NCBI GenBank assembly: GCA_001829675.1 | Contig: MIBZ01000060.1 | Coordinates: 20,183-84,182 of the forward strand | Source of the DNA: Sulfurimonas sp. RIFCSPLOWO2_12_36_12 | GTDB taxonomy: Bacteria; Campylobacterota; Campylobacteria; Campylobacterales; Sulfurimonadaceae | Direction of reading: 5' to 3' | DNA: 64,000 bases | In this document: piece by piece, positions 1-9,881 of the stretch | Layout: each line of letters opens with the position of its first letter | Numbering within the stretch: the first letter of the stretch is position 1 | Translations under genes and position numbers: made by a program | The notes under the pieces: generated by a model | Told to the model about the DNA's origin: nothing | What the model saw: the letters and a program-made list of their open reading frames with translations, nothing else | The model's database searches: none

Positions 1-1
1 T

Positions 2-211
2 TTTGTTCATGAGCAAAATGAGAAGATGGGAACAACTTACGACTGCTTTACATGTGCAAAAAGCGAACTTGACTATTTAAGAGAGTACACAAAAAAAATT
101 ATGCGTTATAACAACTCATCAAACTACGCTGTCGGTGTAATGCGCCTAGCTTATGAGGCAAAAAAAGGGCTTACAAATCTGCCTCCGGAGAGACAAGCTT
201 CAATACCTTAG
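2..211 (+). CDS. C-terminal fragment of an unknown protein
   Basis: The frame is open from the window edge to a TAG at 209-211, so this is the last 69 codons of a gene that starts outside the window. The ATG at 26 has no clear ribosome binding site and is probably internal. The visible part is mostly charged and helical, with a CFTC (C-x2-C) motif near the start that could bind metal or be redox-active. I do not recognise the family. The stop overlaps the stop of the convergent mutarotase gene by a few bases. Confidence 0.45.
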   Translation, partial: FVHEQNEKMGTTYDCFTCAKSELDYLREYTKKIMRYNNSSNYAVGVMRLAYEAKKGLTNLPPERQASIP

Positions 212-1044
212 TATATAGTGGCCCTTAGAGTGTGTGACTCATTTGGTTTTATAACTTTAAAATCATCAAAGGCATTGGCGGACTCGATGCATAACATACT
301 CTCATAAGCAGTAGGTTTCATAGCGCTCATTCTGCTGCACTTCTCTATCCATGGATTCCAGACAACTACGGAAGACGAACCCTCATTTTTTAGATGAACT
401 ATTCTATTTTTATCTATTAAAACTATCTCGCCATCAACCTCTTGATAAACCCTGTCAACCTCTTGATTGAACGATATATCGCCTTTTTGTACCTCGTTTT
501 TCCAAGTAAGTGCATCTAAGTATGGTTTTCTATCTAAACCTTTTATGGTCACATCTGAGATATGCGAGACGGCAAAATAGGTATGAAGAGCCTGTGTTAT
601 CGTAAAACTTTCTCTATCCAAATTCGTTGTTTTCAACTCCATACTCAACCTGTCTGAAATGGTTATTTTTAACTCCAGTTCAAACTTATAGCACCACATC
701 TTAAGTGTTTCATCGCTGTGCGTCAGCTTTAAAGTTATAGATGTTGTTTTTTCATCAACCTCACCGCTACAAACAAACTCCCACAAAGCTGTTCTTGCAA
801 AACCGTGCTGTGGCAAAGTTTTATCTTCGTTAAACCCAAACCACGGCCAACAGACGGGAATACCGCCGCGAATTGCCTTGCCTGCCTCAAAATCACTCAC
901 TTCGCTAAGCCATAAAATCGGCTCTTCGCCCTCTCTTTTATAGTGAAAAATATGCGCTCCTTGAAGTGCTATTGTTGCCTCTGCAGAGCTGTTTTTTATC
1001 TCAATGCAGGCAAAACCGTTAGCTAGTTTCTTATGAACAATCAT
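208..1044 (-). CDS. D-hexose-6-phosphate mutarotase (aldose 1-epimerase family, YeaD type)
   Basis: This protein of 278 aa is expected to interconvert alpha and beta anomers of hexose 6-phosphates in the cytoplasm. Family marks are GGIPVCWPWFG at about 60-70, HGFAR at 80-84 (catalytic His region), LHTYFAVS at 153-160, NPWIEK at about 230 and a C-terminal glutamate region (ESANA). The length is normal for the YeaD-like group. The start overlaps the stop of the sugar transporter gene by 4 bases (ATGA), so the two are translationally coupled, which fits a role on sugar phosphates made from imported sugar. The exact substrate is not shown by the sequence. Confidence 0.85.
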   Translation of the reverse strand: MIVHKKLANGFACIEIKNSSAEATIALQGAHIFHYKREGEEPILWLSEVSDFEAGKAIRGGIPVCWPWFGFNEDKTLPQHGFARTALWEFVCSGEVDEKTTSITLKLTHSDETLKMWCYKFELELKITISDRLSMELKTTNLDRESFTITQALHTYFAVSHISDVTIKGLDRKPYLDALTWKNEVQKGDISFNQEVDRVYQEVDGEIVLIDKNRIVHLKNEGSSSVVVWNPWIEKCSRMSAMKPTAYESMLCIESANAFDDFKVIKPNESHTLRATIY

Positions 1045-2306
1045 TCACCTCTCCAAGATGAGATTTTGTGCCATTTAAGAGCATATAGAAGTATAAAAGC
1101 ATAGCAAACTACACCAATCAAATAAGTCGATTGCATATCGCCGCTTATATGTGCGATTTTTCCAAAAATAAGAGGAAGCACTGCTCCGCCGGCTATCGCC
1201 ATGATTAGAAGCGCGCTTCCCTTAGCCGTATGTCTGCCCAACCCCTCTAACGCTAATGGCCAGATACTCGGCCAAACAAGGGCATTTGCAAAGCCTAAAA
1301 GTGCTACAAAAGTTATGGTATTTGGAAGTGTTCTAATCCCGCTCCAACCCCATAAAACCTCGGACACTCCATGGCTTTGCGATGAAGCCACAACACCAAA
1401 TAAAAATAAGATTCCGGCTATTGCAGAACCAAGAAGCGCTCTCTCCTGAGAGAGATATTTGGGTATAAAAGCAACTCCGACAAGGTAGCCAAAAACCATA
1501 AAAATCATAGTAAAAGAGGTTAGAGAGGTGTAGTTCTCAAGACCTAAATGCTGTCCGTAAAGCCCGATAGTATCTCCTGCGATTACCTCAATGCCGACAT
1601 AAAAGAAAAGTGCAGCCGCACCCAAAACTACTCGCGGAAACTCAAATATACTCTTTTCCTCGTCTGAGTCCTTTTTTTTAAACTCAAGTTCCGGAAGCGA
1701 AGAGAATTTCACAAGCGCTATCAGAGCGCCCAAGACAACTGCCATAACGATGTACGGAGTTATAAGTTTTGAAGCCAAAACCTCTTTTGATTCGGCGGAC
1801 AAATTTTCCAAAGAGCCTACATCTGAGAGTATAAAAGCGCTAAAAAGAAGAGGAACAATAACTCCCGCACCCTTGTTTATAAGCCCCATTATGCTTATAC
1901 GCATAGCCGCACTCTCTATGGGTCCTATGCAAACTATGTACGGGTTTGACGCTGTTTGCAAGATTGTAAGTCCTGTTCCAAGCGTAAAAAGTGCAACCAA
2001 AAAGAGTACAAAACTTGCACTCTGAGCCGCGGGAATAAAAAGAAGAGCGCCGACTGCCATGATTGCCAAACCCAAAGCCATGCCGTTTTTATACCCCGTT
2101 TTCTCAAGCAGATAAGCCATCGGCAATGCCATTACGGTATAGGCGATGTAGAAGGCAAAAGTGACAAAAAGCGCCTCAAACTCATTGAGCTCACAGATAA
2201 CTTTTAAAAATGGGATGAGCGAACCGTTTAGCCATGTAACAAATCCGAATATAAAAAACAGAACCCCTATGATTGCCATAGGCAAAAGAGTAGATTTACT
2301 TTGCAC
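1041..2306 (-). CDS. MFS sugar transporter, FHS / GluP glucose-galactose type
   Basis: The protein has 421 aa and about 12 hydrophobic segments. The N-terminus (FFIFGFVTWLNGSLIPFLK) and the TASNPYI motif near 120 are typical of the fucose-galactose-glucose H+ symporter group, which includes GluP of Brucella and Helicobacter. It should bring a hexose across the inner membrane with protons or sodium. It sits between a HAD phosphatase (11-base overlap upstream) and hexose-6-phosphate mutarotase (4-base overlap downstream). The sugar cannot be named from sequence alone. A hexose importer is notable in what otherwise looks like a chemolithotroph. Confidence 0.85.
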   Translation of the reverse strand: MQSKSTLLPMAIIGVLFFIFGFVTWLNGSLIPFLKVICELNEFEALFVTFAFYIAYTVMALPMAYLLEKTGYKNGMALGLAIMAVGALLFIPAAQSASFVLFLVALFTLGTGLTILQTASNPYIVCIGPIESAAMRISIMGLINKGAGVIVPLLFSAFILSDVGSLENLSAESKEVLASKLITPYIVMAVVLGALIALVKFSSLPELEFKKKDSDEEKSIFEFPRVVLGAAALFFYVGIEVIAGDTIGLYGQHLGLENYTSLTSFTMIFMVFGYLVGVAFIPKYLSQERALLGSAIAGILFLFGVVASSQSHGVSEVLWGWSGIRTLPNTITFVALLGFANALVWPSIWPLALEGLGRHTAKGSALLIMAIAGGAVLPLIFGKIAHISGDMQSTYLIGVVCYAFILLYALKWHKISSWRGE

Positions 2307-3126
2307 TTTTCAAACCTTTTAGATATTTTGCAACGGCGTCCTCATCGTTTGTATGAGGCAGAACTATATCTGCGAGTTTTTTTACACCCTCTTGGGCATT
2401 TGCCACTGCAACGGAGATTCCTGCGAGTTCAAACATACCGATGTCATTGAAGTTGTCTCCAAAAACCGTCAGCTTTTTCAGATCAAAACCGACATATTCG
2501 CTCACACTTCTGATGCCGTGCGATTTGTCCGCATCTCTATGAAGAAGAGTCAAGAAGTAACAGCCGACATAAGCTTCCGGTGCTAAAATATACTTCAACG
2601 ACTCTCCGAAAATAGCTTGCAAATGTGATGACAATGCCCGAAGTTGCGTCTCATCTGAGAAATAGACAATCTTAAAATTATCACTCATCGCTCTGATATT
2701 TTTTAGCTCCTGAAGATTATCATCTTTGCTATACTTTTTTAAAACCTTTTTTTGATGCTCATTTAAGATGTCGGAGTATAAAAACGCTTCGTTTAGATTG
2801 TTATCCGCCAGAGCCAAGACAAAAGGGTAGATGCCAAACTTTGCACCCTCGTCTATGACGGCATCCCCAACCTCTTTGTTTATAAATTTAGTATCTATTA
2901 TCTTTTTATCCATAGTTGCAATGAGTGCGCCATCAAGAAGTATCATCGGAGCGTTTAGCTCAATATTTTGTAAAAACTGTGCCGTTTTTTTGTATGTTCT
3001 AGCTGTTGCGATGCTCATTATGGAGCTTGAAGCTTGAGCGTTCCAAACCTCTCTTGTAAAAGAGCTCAGAGACAAATCTGTTCGTAAAAATGTGTGGTCT
3101 AGGTCTGTTATATATATCTTTTTCAT
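2296..3126 (-). CDS. HAD-IIB (Cof / sugar-phosphatase type) hydrolase
   Basis: The protein has 276 aa. HAD motif I is DLDHTF with the nucleophile at residue 8 and the acid/base at 10, and motif IV is GDNFND at 223-228. The roughly 120-residue insert between them matches the C2B cap of the Cof / sucrose-phosphatase group, which dephosphorylates small sugar phosphates. It lies 4 bases downstream of the Kef gene and overlaps the sugar transporter by 11 bases, so it is probably translated from the same mRNA. A sugar-phosphate substrate is an inference from this context. Confidence 0.8.
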   Translation of the reverse strand: MKKIYITDLDHTFLRTDLSLSSFTREVWNAQASSSIMSIATARTYKKTAQFLQNIELNAPMILLDGALIATMDKKIIDTKFINKEVGDAVIDEGAKFGIYPFVLALADNNLNEAFLYSDILNEHQKKVLKKYSKDDNLQELKNIRAMSDNFKIVYFSDETQLRALSSHLQAIFGESLKYILAPEAYVGCYFLTLLHRDADKSHGIRSVSEYVGFDLKKLTVFGDNFNDIGMFELAGISVAVANAQEGVKKLADIVLPHTNDEDAVAKYLKGLKSAK

Positions 3127-3130
3127 CTTA

Positions 3131-4750
3131 TCAATACCCTATTTTGCATGTAGTCATTTTTTCAACCAAAACTCGCCCGACTTCTAATTTGCTATCGACA
3201 ATGGATGTGATATTTAAATCCGCCAAACCCTCTTTATCTTCTAGTGTAGAAATTTTGACAATCAGGTTAATATTTTTAGTATGTTTGAGTACGGCTTCGC
3301 AAACCGCTCTTTTTTTATCGAAATTATCCAAAGTTACTATCACGGCAGCTGAACTCTCTGCATGCAGAGCTTCTAACAAAGGAAGTTTCGACATATCTCC
3401 AAGATATGCCTCTTTTCCAGCTACAAGAGCTTCTTGCACATGCTTTGGGTTGTTGTCTATTATGACATAGGGAGCATCCATCTCATCTAAATATTTAGCA
3501 ACAAATTTACCGACAATACTGTAACCGCAAACTATTACATGGTTTGTTCTTGAGGTAAATGCGGAGTTATCCAGCCCCAAATATTGGTGATGGCTCACAA
3601 AACTTACAAATCTGTTTATCTTTGAGATAAAAAACGGCGTAACAATCATAGAAAAAATAACCACCAGCACAAAAAGTGATTCTAACTTTTCATCCAATAA
3701 CCCACCCATACTGGCAACGGCAAATATTACAAAAGAGAACTCCCCGACCTGCGAAAGAGCCAAAGCTGTCTTAAGAGAGAGCACATGCGATGATGAGATA
3801 CGAACTACAAGATATGTAACAAGAGTTTTTAAAACCAAAACCAGCAAGAAAATACCGACTATTAAACCAATATTATTCATAAAAAAGGCAACATCTATCT
3901 TCATGCCCACGACAATAAAGAATGTACCCAAAAGTATGTCTTTAAACGGCGCTATATCGGACTCTACTTTATGATAATACTTTGTCTCGGCTATAATCAT
4001 TCCGGCTACAAACGCGCCAAGAGAGTATGTAAAACCCATATATGAGGCTAAGAGTGCGGCACTTACCACTATAAAAAGAACCGAACCCATAAAAAGCTCA
4101 TCGACTTCGCTTGATGCAGAGAAATGCAGTAGCCAAGTCATAACCCTCTTGCCGATAACAAACATAAATCCTATAATTATTACAGCACTTATTATGGTAT
4201 CTTTTATAATTTCGGCAATTGATTGATCGGCGGAAGCAGTCAAAAAACTTAAAAAAATCAGTATCGGAATAACTGCTATATCTTGAAAAATCAATATCCC
4301 CGTTGCACGCTGACCATAAGGATTATTTATCTCTTTTGAGCTTTTTAGATAACTTAGCACAACTGCAGTTGAAGAGAGAGCAAATGCCAACGAAAGAATA
4401 AGAGCCGAGCTAGATTTAAGTGAAAAAAGATAGTGACTGACTCCATATACGATTAGCGCGGTAAAACCGACCTGCATAAATCCATTTACAAATATCTCTT
4501 TTTTCATGCTGTTCATTTTTGCCAAAGATATCTCAAGCCCGATTGTAAACATCAAAAAAACTATACCAAATTCAGCAATATGCGTAAGAGTGGCTGAGTT
4601 ATTCATATGTCTTAAATCAAATGCATAGACGATTATAGTGCCGGTTAGTATGTATCCTATTATCTGTGAAATACCGAATCGTTTTAAAATCAGGTTTAAT
4701 ACAGTCGAAATACCGAGTGCCGTAACTATGTATAAAAGTGCAAATTCCAT
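3131..4750 (-). CDS. Monovalent cation:proton antiporter with RCK/TrkA-N domain (Kef type)
   Basis: The protein has 539 aa. Residues 1-380 hold 11-13 transmembrane segments of the CPA2 Na+/H+ exchanger family (GLEIS near 72, FAFALSSTAVVLSYL-type helix, GEFSFV near 338). Residues about 405-530 form a Rossmann-like TrkA-N domain that begins VIVCGYSIVGKFVAKYL, the nucleotide-binding regulatory domain of KefB/KefC. It probably exports K+ or Na+ in exchange for protons. It is the first gene of a four-gene minus-strand operon and is divergent from pyrG. No KefF/KefG partner is visible. Confidence 0.85.
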   Translation of the reverse strand: MEFALLYIVTALGISTVLNLILKRFGISQIIGYILTGTIIVYAFDLRHMNNSATLTHIAEFGIVFLMFTIGLEISLAKMNSMKKEIFVNGFMQVGFTALIVYGVSHYLFSLKSSSALILSLAFALSSTAVVLSYLKSSKEINNPYGQRATGILIFQDIAVIPILIFLSFLTASADQSIAEIIKDTIISAVIIIGFMFVIGKRVMTWLLHFSASSEVDELFMGSVLFIVVSAALLASYMGFTYSLGAFVAGMIIAETKYYHKVESDIAPFKDILLGTFFIVVGMKIDVAFFMNNIGLIVGIFLLVLVLKTLVTYLVVRISSSHVLSLKTALALSQVGEFSFVIFAVASMGGLLDEKLESLFVLVVIFSMIVTPFFISKINRFVSFVSHHQYLGLDNSAFTSRTNHVIVCGYSIVGKFVAKYLDEMDAPYVIIDNNPKHVQEALVAGKEAYLGDMSKLPLLEALHAESSAAVIVTLDNFDKKRAVCEAVLKHTKNINLIVKISTLEDKEGLADLNITSIVDSKLEVGRVLVEKMTTCKIGY

Positions 4751-4877
4751 TAAAATCTTTCAATATTTTATTTATGGTTTTTTTAAAAACCCCTAAGAGG
4801 CATAATTATAGCAAAAGAACCTTTTGGCTCAATATTTTTTAAAGCAATCATATACTTAATTTTAAGAGACTCTATAT

Positions 4878-4883
4878 TATAAT
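4878..4883 (+). promoter_or_regulatory. -10 box of pyrG
   Basis: A perfect TATAAT lies 32 bases before the chosen pyrG ATG in the divergent gap with the Kef gene. No good -35 is visible, as usual for this phylum. The predicted transcript starts near 4890. Confidence 0.55.
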
Positions 4884-4915
4884 CGCGTCAATGTTTGACA
4901 TTTTGGAGCTATTTT

Positions 4916-6544
4916 ATGACTAAATATATCTTTGTAACGGGTGGTGTTTTAAGTTCTCTTGGAAAAGGGATAACAGCGGCTAGTATCGGTACTCTGCTAA
5001 AACACTCCGGCATACAAGTAGGAATGTTGAAAATAGACCCATACATAAATGTTGACCCCGGAACCATGAGTCCTCTGGAGCATGGCGAAGTTTTTGTGAC
5101 AAAAGACGGAGCAGAAACGGATTTGGATATCGGAAACTATGAGAGATTTTTAGATACATCTTATCTTAAATCAAGCAACTTTACTACCGGTCAGATATAC
5201 TCGGCCGTTATCGAGAGAGAACGAGCAGGCGGGTATCTTGGTCAAACAATTCAAGTTATCCCCCATATTGTCGGAGAGATTGTAAAGCGTATAAAAGAGG
5301 CTGGAGAAGGTCACGATATTCTCATAGTAGAGCTTGGCGGAACAGTCGGAGATATCGAAGGTCTTCCGTTTATGGAGGCGATTCGTCAAATGAAACATGA
5401 TGACGAAGTTGAGGGAACATTTTTTGTTCATGTTACGCTTATTCCATTCATAAAAGCTGCCGGTGAACTAAAATCCAAACCGACTCAGCACTCTGTTCAA
5501 GAGCTTCGCCGCATCGGTATCACTCCTCAGATGATAATTGCCAGAAGCGAAAATGCACTGCCAAAAACCTTCAAGAAAAAACTGGCAATGAGCTGTGATG
5601 TCTCCGCAGATAGCGTTATAGAGGCACTTGATGCTGCAACTATTTATGATATTCCTATTACATTTTTGAGACAAAACATCCTAAAACCTATCTCAAAAGA
5701 GTTGGGTTTAGGTGAGCTTAATCCAAATATGGAAAAATGGGACTCTCTGGTTAAAAAAATAGTCCAGCCGAAAAATCGTATTGTTCTTGGTTTTGTCGGG
5801 AAATATCTCGAGCTTAAAGAGGCTTATAAATCTTTAACAGAATCCCTAATCCATGCAGGAGCGCATCTTGACACCCGCGTTGATATTCACTGGGTTGACA
5901 GTGAAAAGATAGAAGAGAGGGGAGCAGAAGCACTACTAAGCGACTGTGACTCTGTTTTAGTTGCAGGAGGTTTTGGAAATCGCGGTGTTGAGGGCAAAAT
6001 AGAAGCTATTAGATACGCTCGTGAGAACAAAATCCCATATCTTGGCATCTGTCTTGGAATGCAGCTTACACTTGTAGAGTATGCAAGAAATGTATTAGGG
6101 CTAAAAGGTGCAAACTCTGTTGAATTTGATGAAAATACACCCTACCCGATGATTTACCTAATAGATAATTTCTTAGACCAAAGCGGCAACACACAGCTCC
6201 GTACTCACAAATCACCGATGGGCGGAACTCTTAGACTTGGAGAGTACCCTTGTGACACAAAAGAGGGCTCTATTTTACGCAAAGCTTACGGCGGAGCAAA
6301 AACTATTTTCGAGAGACACCGCCATAGATATGAAGCAAATCCAACATACCGCAAACAGCTTGAAGATGCCGGCATGATAGTGACGGGTGAATCAAACGGG
6401 CTTATTGAGGCTGTTGAGATAAAAGACCATCCATGGTTTTTGGGTGTTCAATTTCATCCGGAGTTCACATCAAGACTTCAGAGTCCAAACCCTTCAATAT
6501 TGGCGTTTGTTGAAGCAACTCTAAATATTTCACAAAAAAAGTAG
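4916..6544 (+). CDS. pyrG: CTP synthase
   Basis: This protein of 542 aa makes CTP from UTP, ATP and glutamine. The N-terminal synthetase domain begins [10 protein letters not shown], with the P-loop-like SSLGKG and the Mg-binding LGGTVGD region. The C-terminal class I glutaminase domain has the nucleophile in LGICLGMQ and the His/Glu pair in FHPEF. I chose the ATG at 4916 because GGAG lies 8 bases upstream and [10 protein letters not shown] is the usual N-terminus; an in-frame TTG at 4895 would add 7 residues. recJ follows 13 bases downstream. Confidence 0.97.
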   Translation: MTKYIFVTGGVLSSLGKGITAASIGTLLKHSGIQVGMLKIDPYINVDPGTMSPLEHGEVFVTKDGAETDLDIGNYERFLDTSYLKSSNFTTGQIYSAVIERERAGGYLGQTIQVIPHIVGEIVKRIKEAGEGHDILIVELGGTVGDIEGLPFMEAIRQMKHDDEVEGTFFVHVTLIPFIKAAGELKSKPTQHSVQELRRIGITPQMIIARSENALPKTFKKKLAMSCDVSADSVIEALDAATIYDIPITFLRQNILKPISKELGLGELNPNMEKWDSLVKKIVQPKNRIVLGFVGKYLELKEAYKSLTESLIHAGAHLDTRVDIHWVDSEKIEERGAEALLSDCDSVLVAGGFGNRGVEGKIEAIRYARENKIPYLGICLGMQLTLVEYARNVLGLKGANSVEFDENTPYPMIYLIDNFLDQSGNTQLRTHKSPMGGTLRLGEYPCDTKEGSILRKAYGGAKTIFERHRHRYEANPTYRKQLEDAGMIVTGESNGLIEAVEIKDHPWFLGVQFHPEFTSRLQSPNPSILAFVEATLNISQKK

Positions 6545-6557
6545 TTTCTTAGCAGCT

Positions 6558-8177
6558 ATGCAAAATTTTCTAAAGAAACTTCGTTTTGATGATGTGCCAA
6601 TCCTAGATAAAGCCTCTCTTTATGAGCTGCTTAATCAAAGATTTGCAGACGAAGAAAAAAAACTCTCACAAATTCCAAATCCCTCTCTGCTTCACGATGC
6701 CCCTAAAGCCGCTAAAAAGATAGCTGATGCCATAAGAGAGGGCAAAAAAATAACTCTAGTCGGCGATTATGATGTTGACGGTATTAGCTCGACTGCTATT
6801 ATGATTGATTTTTTTAGACAGATTCCATATCCTCTTGAGGCGATAATTCCAAACCGTTTCAGTGACGGTTACGGTGTCAGTCCAAATCTCTTAAAAAGGG
6901 TAAATGCAGATTTAATCATTACCGTAGATAACGGCATAACAGCCATTGAAGCGGCGCAAGTTTGCAAAGAAAGAGGCATTGAGTTAATCATTACAGACCA
7001 TCACACGCCCCTAGATACACTCCCTGAAGCTTACGCGATTGTCAACCCAAAACTCTCTACTTGTAGTTATCCGTTTCAGGAGATATGCGGCGCACAGGTT
7101 GCATGGCTGCTTCTTGGGCTTCTTAAAAAAGAGTTAAACCTAAATATTGATATGAGAGAGTTTTTAGATATTTTATGCATAGCGATTATCGCTGACATAA
7201 TGCCTCTTGTGGATATAAATAGAACTCTGGTAAAAGAGGGTTTAAAAGTTTTAATGAGCTCACAAAGACCATCTTCTCTCATAATAAAAGATTTTTTAAA
7301 CAAAAGCTCTATAACCTCCGAAGATATAGCTTTTCAGATTGCGCCTCGCATAAACTCCGCCGGAAGATTGGAAGACGCAAGCATATCGTTAGAATTTTTA
7401 ACTGCCGCATCAACAAACCAAGCATATAAGCAGTTTGAAAAACTAAACTCTCTTAATGAGCGAAGACGCGAGTGGGAGGCTGAGACTACAAACGAGGCAA
7501 TCAAACTTGTAAATAGCGATGATACTATCATTGTAGTAGCAAAAGAGGATTGGCATGAGGGTGTTGTCGGGATTGTTGCCGCAAGATTAGTTGAGCACTT
7601 CTCAAAACCTGCAATTGTACTGAGCATAAACAACGGTATTGCAAAAGGAAGTGCCAGAAGCATAGGAAATGTAAATATATATGAACTCATAAAACAAAAC
7701 GGTCACCTTTTAACTAAATTCGGCGGACATAAAATGGCAGCCGGTCTTGGACTAGATGAGCAAGATATAGACGCTTTTAGAATTGCCATAAATGAGAGTG
7801 CATCAAAATTAAATTCGGATGATTTTAAATCATTGGATGAAGTTATCGGGATACTTCCTAGCAGCGAGATAGATATTGAGCTCTTAAATCTGCTTGAGAG
7901 CTTTGAGCCTTACGGTGAGGCAAACTCTCGCCCGCTCTTTTTAATAAAAGATGCACAGATACTGGAGACGAAAACTTTTGGAAAAGAGAGCTCTCACTCC
8001 AAAGTTACGCTTAGACAGTTTGCACATGAAAAAAAGAGTATAGAACTGATACAATTTAAAAGAGTTCTCGATATTCCCAGCGAAAAAAAATTGACATGCA
8101 GTTATAGAGTTGTTAAAAATGAGTTTAATTCTAGAGTATCAGCTCAACTTATTATAAATAAAACATATAATTATTAA
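6558..8177 (+). CDS. recJ: Single-stranded-DNA-specific exonuclease RecJ
   Basis: The protein has 539 aa. The DHH phosphoesterase domain shows VGDYDVDGISSTA (about 74-86), the DNGI motif and ITDHHT, all Mn-binding motifs of RecJ. The DHHA1 domain follows with SARSIGNVNIYELI and GGHKMAAGL (about 393-401), then an OB-fold region. It degrades single-stranded DNA 5' to 3' in recombination and mismatch repair. It starts 13 bases after pyrG and is probably cotranscribed with it. The protein is slightly shorter than E. coli RecJ, as is common in this phylum. Confidence 0.95.
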   Translation: MQNFLKKLRFDDVPILDKASLYELLNQRFADEEKKLSQIPNPSLLHDAPKAAKKIADAIREGKKITLVGDYDVDGISSTAIMIDFFRQIPYPLEAIIPNRFSDGYGVSPNLLKRVNADLIITVDNGITAIEAAQVCKERGIELIITDHHTPLDTLPEAYAIVNPKLSTCSYPFQEICGAQVAWLLLGLLKKELNLNIDMREFLDILCIAIIADIMPLVDINRTLVKEGLKVLMSSQRPSSLIIKDFLNKSSITSEDIAFQIAPRINSAGRLEDASISLEFLTAASTNQAYKQFEKLNSLNERRREWEAETTNEAIKLVNSDDTIIVVAKEDWHEGVVGIVAARLVEHFSKPAIVLSINNGIAKGSARSIGNVNIYELIKQNGHLLTKFGGHKMAAGLGLDEQDIDAFRIAINESASKLNSDDFKSLDEVIGILPSSEIDIELLNLLESFEPYGEANSRPLFLIKDAQILETKTFGKESSHSKVTLRQFAHEKKSIELIQFKRVLDIPSEKKLTCSYRVVKNEFNSRVSAQLIINKTYNY

Positions 8178-8273
8178 ACAAAAAAATTTCTATAAATTGA
8201 CACATAAACACCTAAAATAGCATTAAACTTCTAAAAATATTAATATTTAAAACTATCTTAAGCCTCAAAGATG

Positions 8274-8293
8274 TAAAATTGATAACTTTATCA
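8274..8293 (+). promoter_or_regulatory. Promoter and palindromic operator candidate upstream of the SQR-type gene
   Basis: A TAAAAT -10-like box at 8274-8279 puts the transcript start near 8286. The perfect palindrome TGATAA-CT-TTATCA (8280-8293) covers that point, a usual place for a repressor site. An AAAGGA ribosome binding site follows just before the ATG at 8310. The regulator is unknown. Confidence 0.4.
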
Positions 8294-8309
8294 CAAAAAA
8301 AGGAAAGTC

Positions 8310-9791
8310 ATGAAAAAGAACAAGATTTTAGAAGAGATTTTAAAAGAAGTTGACAAGCACCCGGAGATTATGTCTCGTCGTGAGGCTTTAAAATATTTAA
8401 CAATGTCTCCGTTGGCGGCGTCTGTAATAGCAAGTGCTTCTGTTGGTACTTCAACTGCAGCTGCATCTTCTGATGTAAAAGGTAAAATCGTTATCATCGG
8501 TGGCGGTTTAGCCGGTATGAGTACGGCAGCTCGCCTTAACAATACTATTTCAAATGCAGATATTACTGTAATTGAGCCGGATCCTATGTCTGTTTCTTAC
8601 CAACCAGGTCAGACCCTAGTTGCAGGCGGTATTTGGAAACTAGATGACATCCAATACAAAAGAGATGATTTCGTTCCAAGCGGTGTTAAACTAATCAAAG
8701 GCAGTGTTACTTCAGTAGATCCTGACAACAACAAAGTTATTGTTGACGGCAAAGAAGAGGTAACTTATGATCAACTAATCGTTGCTGCCGGTGCAAACCT
8801 TAACTACAAAGCTATTAAAGGTATCGAAGGCGAAATAACATCAGCCGGAGCAGATAATGCTGCTACTAAGCAAACTGTTACTAAAAATGGTCTTCACTCT
8901 CTATATTTCCAAGATGGTGCAAAAGCAACATGGGAAGGAATTCAGGAGTTAATTACTAAAGCTAAAGCTCATACTGGAGCAGAGAAATTACAAGCGATTT
9001 TCACTCATCCAAACACGCCTCTTAAATGTGGCGGCGCTCCTATGAAAATCATATACTTAACTCATGCTCGTCTTGTTGAGGCTGGTGTTCGTGATAAAGT
9101 AGAACTTACTTTCAATACTGACGGCGGAGTACTATTTGGAATTCCTGAATATAACGATGCAGTTGTTAAACAGTTTGAAGCAAGAGGCTTTAAATGGAAC
9201 TTCAAACACAACCTTACAGAAGTTGATGCTGCAAACAAAGTAGCAACATTCGACAAGTGGAAAATGGAAAAACAAGAATCTGAAGATGAGATGGGTGAAA
9301 AAGTCATTACAGAAGTAAAAGTAGCTGAGCCGGTTCAATTTAAATACGACTTCATGCACATTGCTCCTCCGATGAAAGCACCTGATGCTGTTGGTACTTC
9401 AAAACTTGGTTCTGCAGCCGGCGGATGGATTACTGTTAATAAAGAGACTCTACAAAGCAGTTTCTATCCAAATGTTTGGGCAGTTGGTGATAATGCTGGC
9501 GTTCCAATGGGTAAAACTGGCGGTTCAGCTCGTAAACAATACAAGATTGTTGTTGATAACATGATTTCTGTTATGGGCGGTAAAGAGCCGACAGCTAAAT
9601 ATGATGGATACACTGTTTGTCCACTTATCACAGGCATAGGTACTGTTATGATGGCAGAGTTCAACTGGACTAAGAAACCGACTCCTTCATTCCCGTTAGA
9701 CCCGACTAAAGAGAGATGGATTATGTGGTTGTTAAAAGTTTATCTTCTTAAACCGATGACAATGTACGGCATGCTTTCTGGTAGAGCATAA
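8310..9791 (+). CDS. sqr: Tat-exported FAD oxidoreductase of the sulfide:quinone reductase / flavocytochrome c sulfide dehydrogenase family
   Basis: The protein has 493 aa. After a 20-residue lead comes SRREALKYL (22-30) and a hydrophobic stretch ending in small residues, a twin-arginine export signal. The FAD Rossmann motif VIIGGGLAGMS is at 61-71 and the second FAD contact WAVGDNAGVP at 390-399. Cys240 (PLKCGGAP) and Cys437 (YTVCPLITG) are about 197 residues apart and fit the two redox cysteines of sulfide oxidation. It probably oxidises sulfide at the periplasmic face and passes electrons to quinone or a cytochrome. No cytochrome partner gene (fccA) is next to it. A beta-lactamase-fold hydrolase follows 90 bases downstream. 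Confidence 0.75.
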   Translation: MKKNKILEEILKEVDKHPEIMSRREALKYLTMSPLAASVIASASVGTSTAAASSDVKGKIVIIGGGLAGMSTAARLNNTISNADITVIEPDPMSVSYQPGQTLVAGGIWKLDDIQYKRDDFVPSGVKLIKGSVTSVDPDNNKVIVDGKEEVTYDQLIVAAGANLNYKAIKGIEGEITSAGADNAATKQTVTKNGLHSLYFQDGAKATWEGIQELITKAKAHTGAEKLQAIFTHPNTPLKCGGAPMKIIYLTHARLVEAGVRDKVELTFNTDGGVLFGIPEYNDAVVKQFEARGFKWNFKHNLTEVDAANKVATFDKWKMEKQESEDEMGEKVITEVKVAEPVQFKYDFMHIAPPMKAPDAVGTSKLGSAAGGWITVNKETLQSSFYPNVWAVGDNAGVPMGKTGGSARKQYKIVVDNMISVMGGKEPTAKYDGYTVCPLITGIGTVMMAEFNWTKKPTPSFPLDPTKERWIMWLLKVYLLKPMTMYGMLSGRA

Positions 9792-9801
9792 TCAAACTTT
9801 C

Positions 9802-9822
9802 TAATCCTCCTCTGGAGGATTA
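9802..9822 (+). terminator. Hairpin after the SQR-type gene
   Basis: A perfect 9-bp stem TAATCCTCC / GGAGGATTA has a TCT loop. No long T run follows, so it may be a partial terminator or an mRNA 3'-end stabiliser between this gene and the hydrolase gene. Confidence 0.5.
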
Positions 9823-9881
9823 ACCTATAAAATACAACAACCCCTCACAAACTTTAAACACTCACAAAAATAGGAGAACAG

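Noticed and set aside
3090..3470. 126-aa plus-strand ORF
   Set aside because: Antisense to the HAD/Kef genes, no family pattern.
4895..4915. Upstream TTG start for pyrG
   Set aside because: The GGAG site lies within that extension and fits the ATG at 4916.
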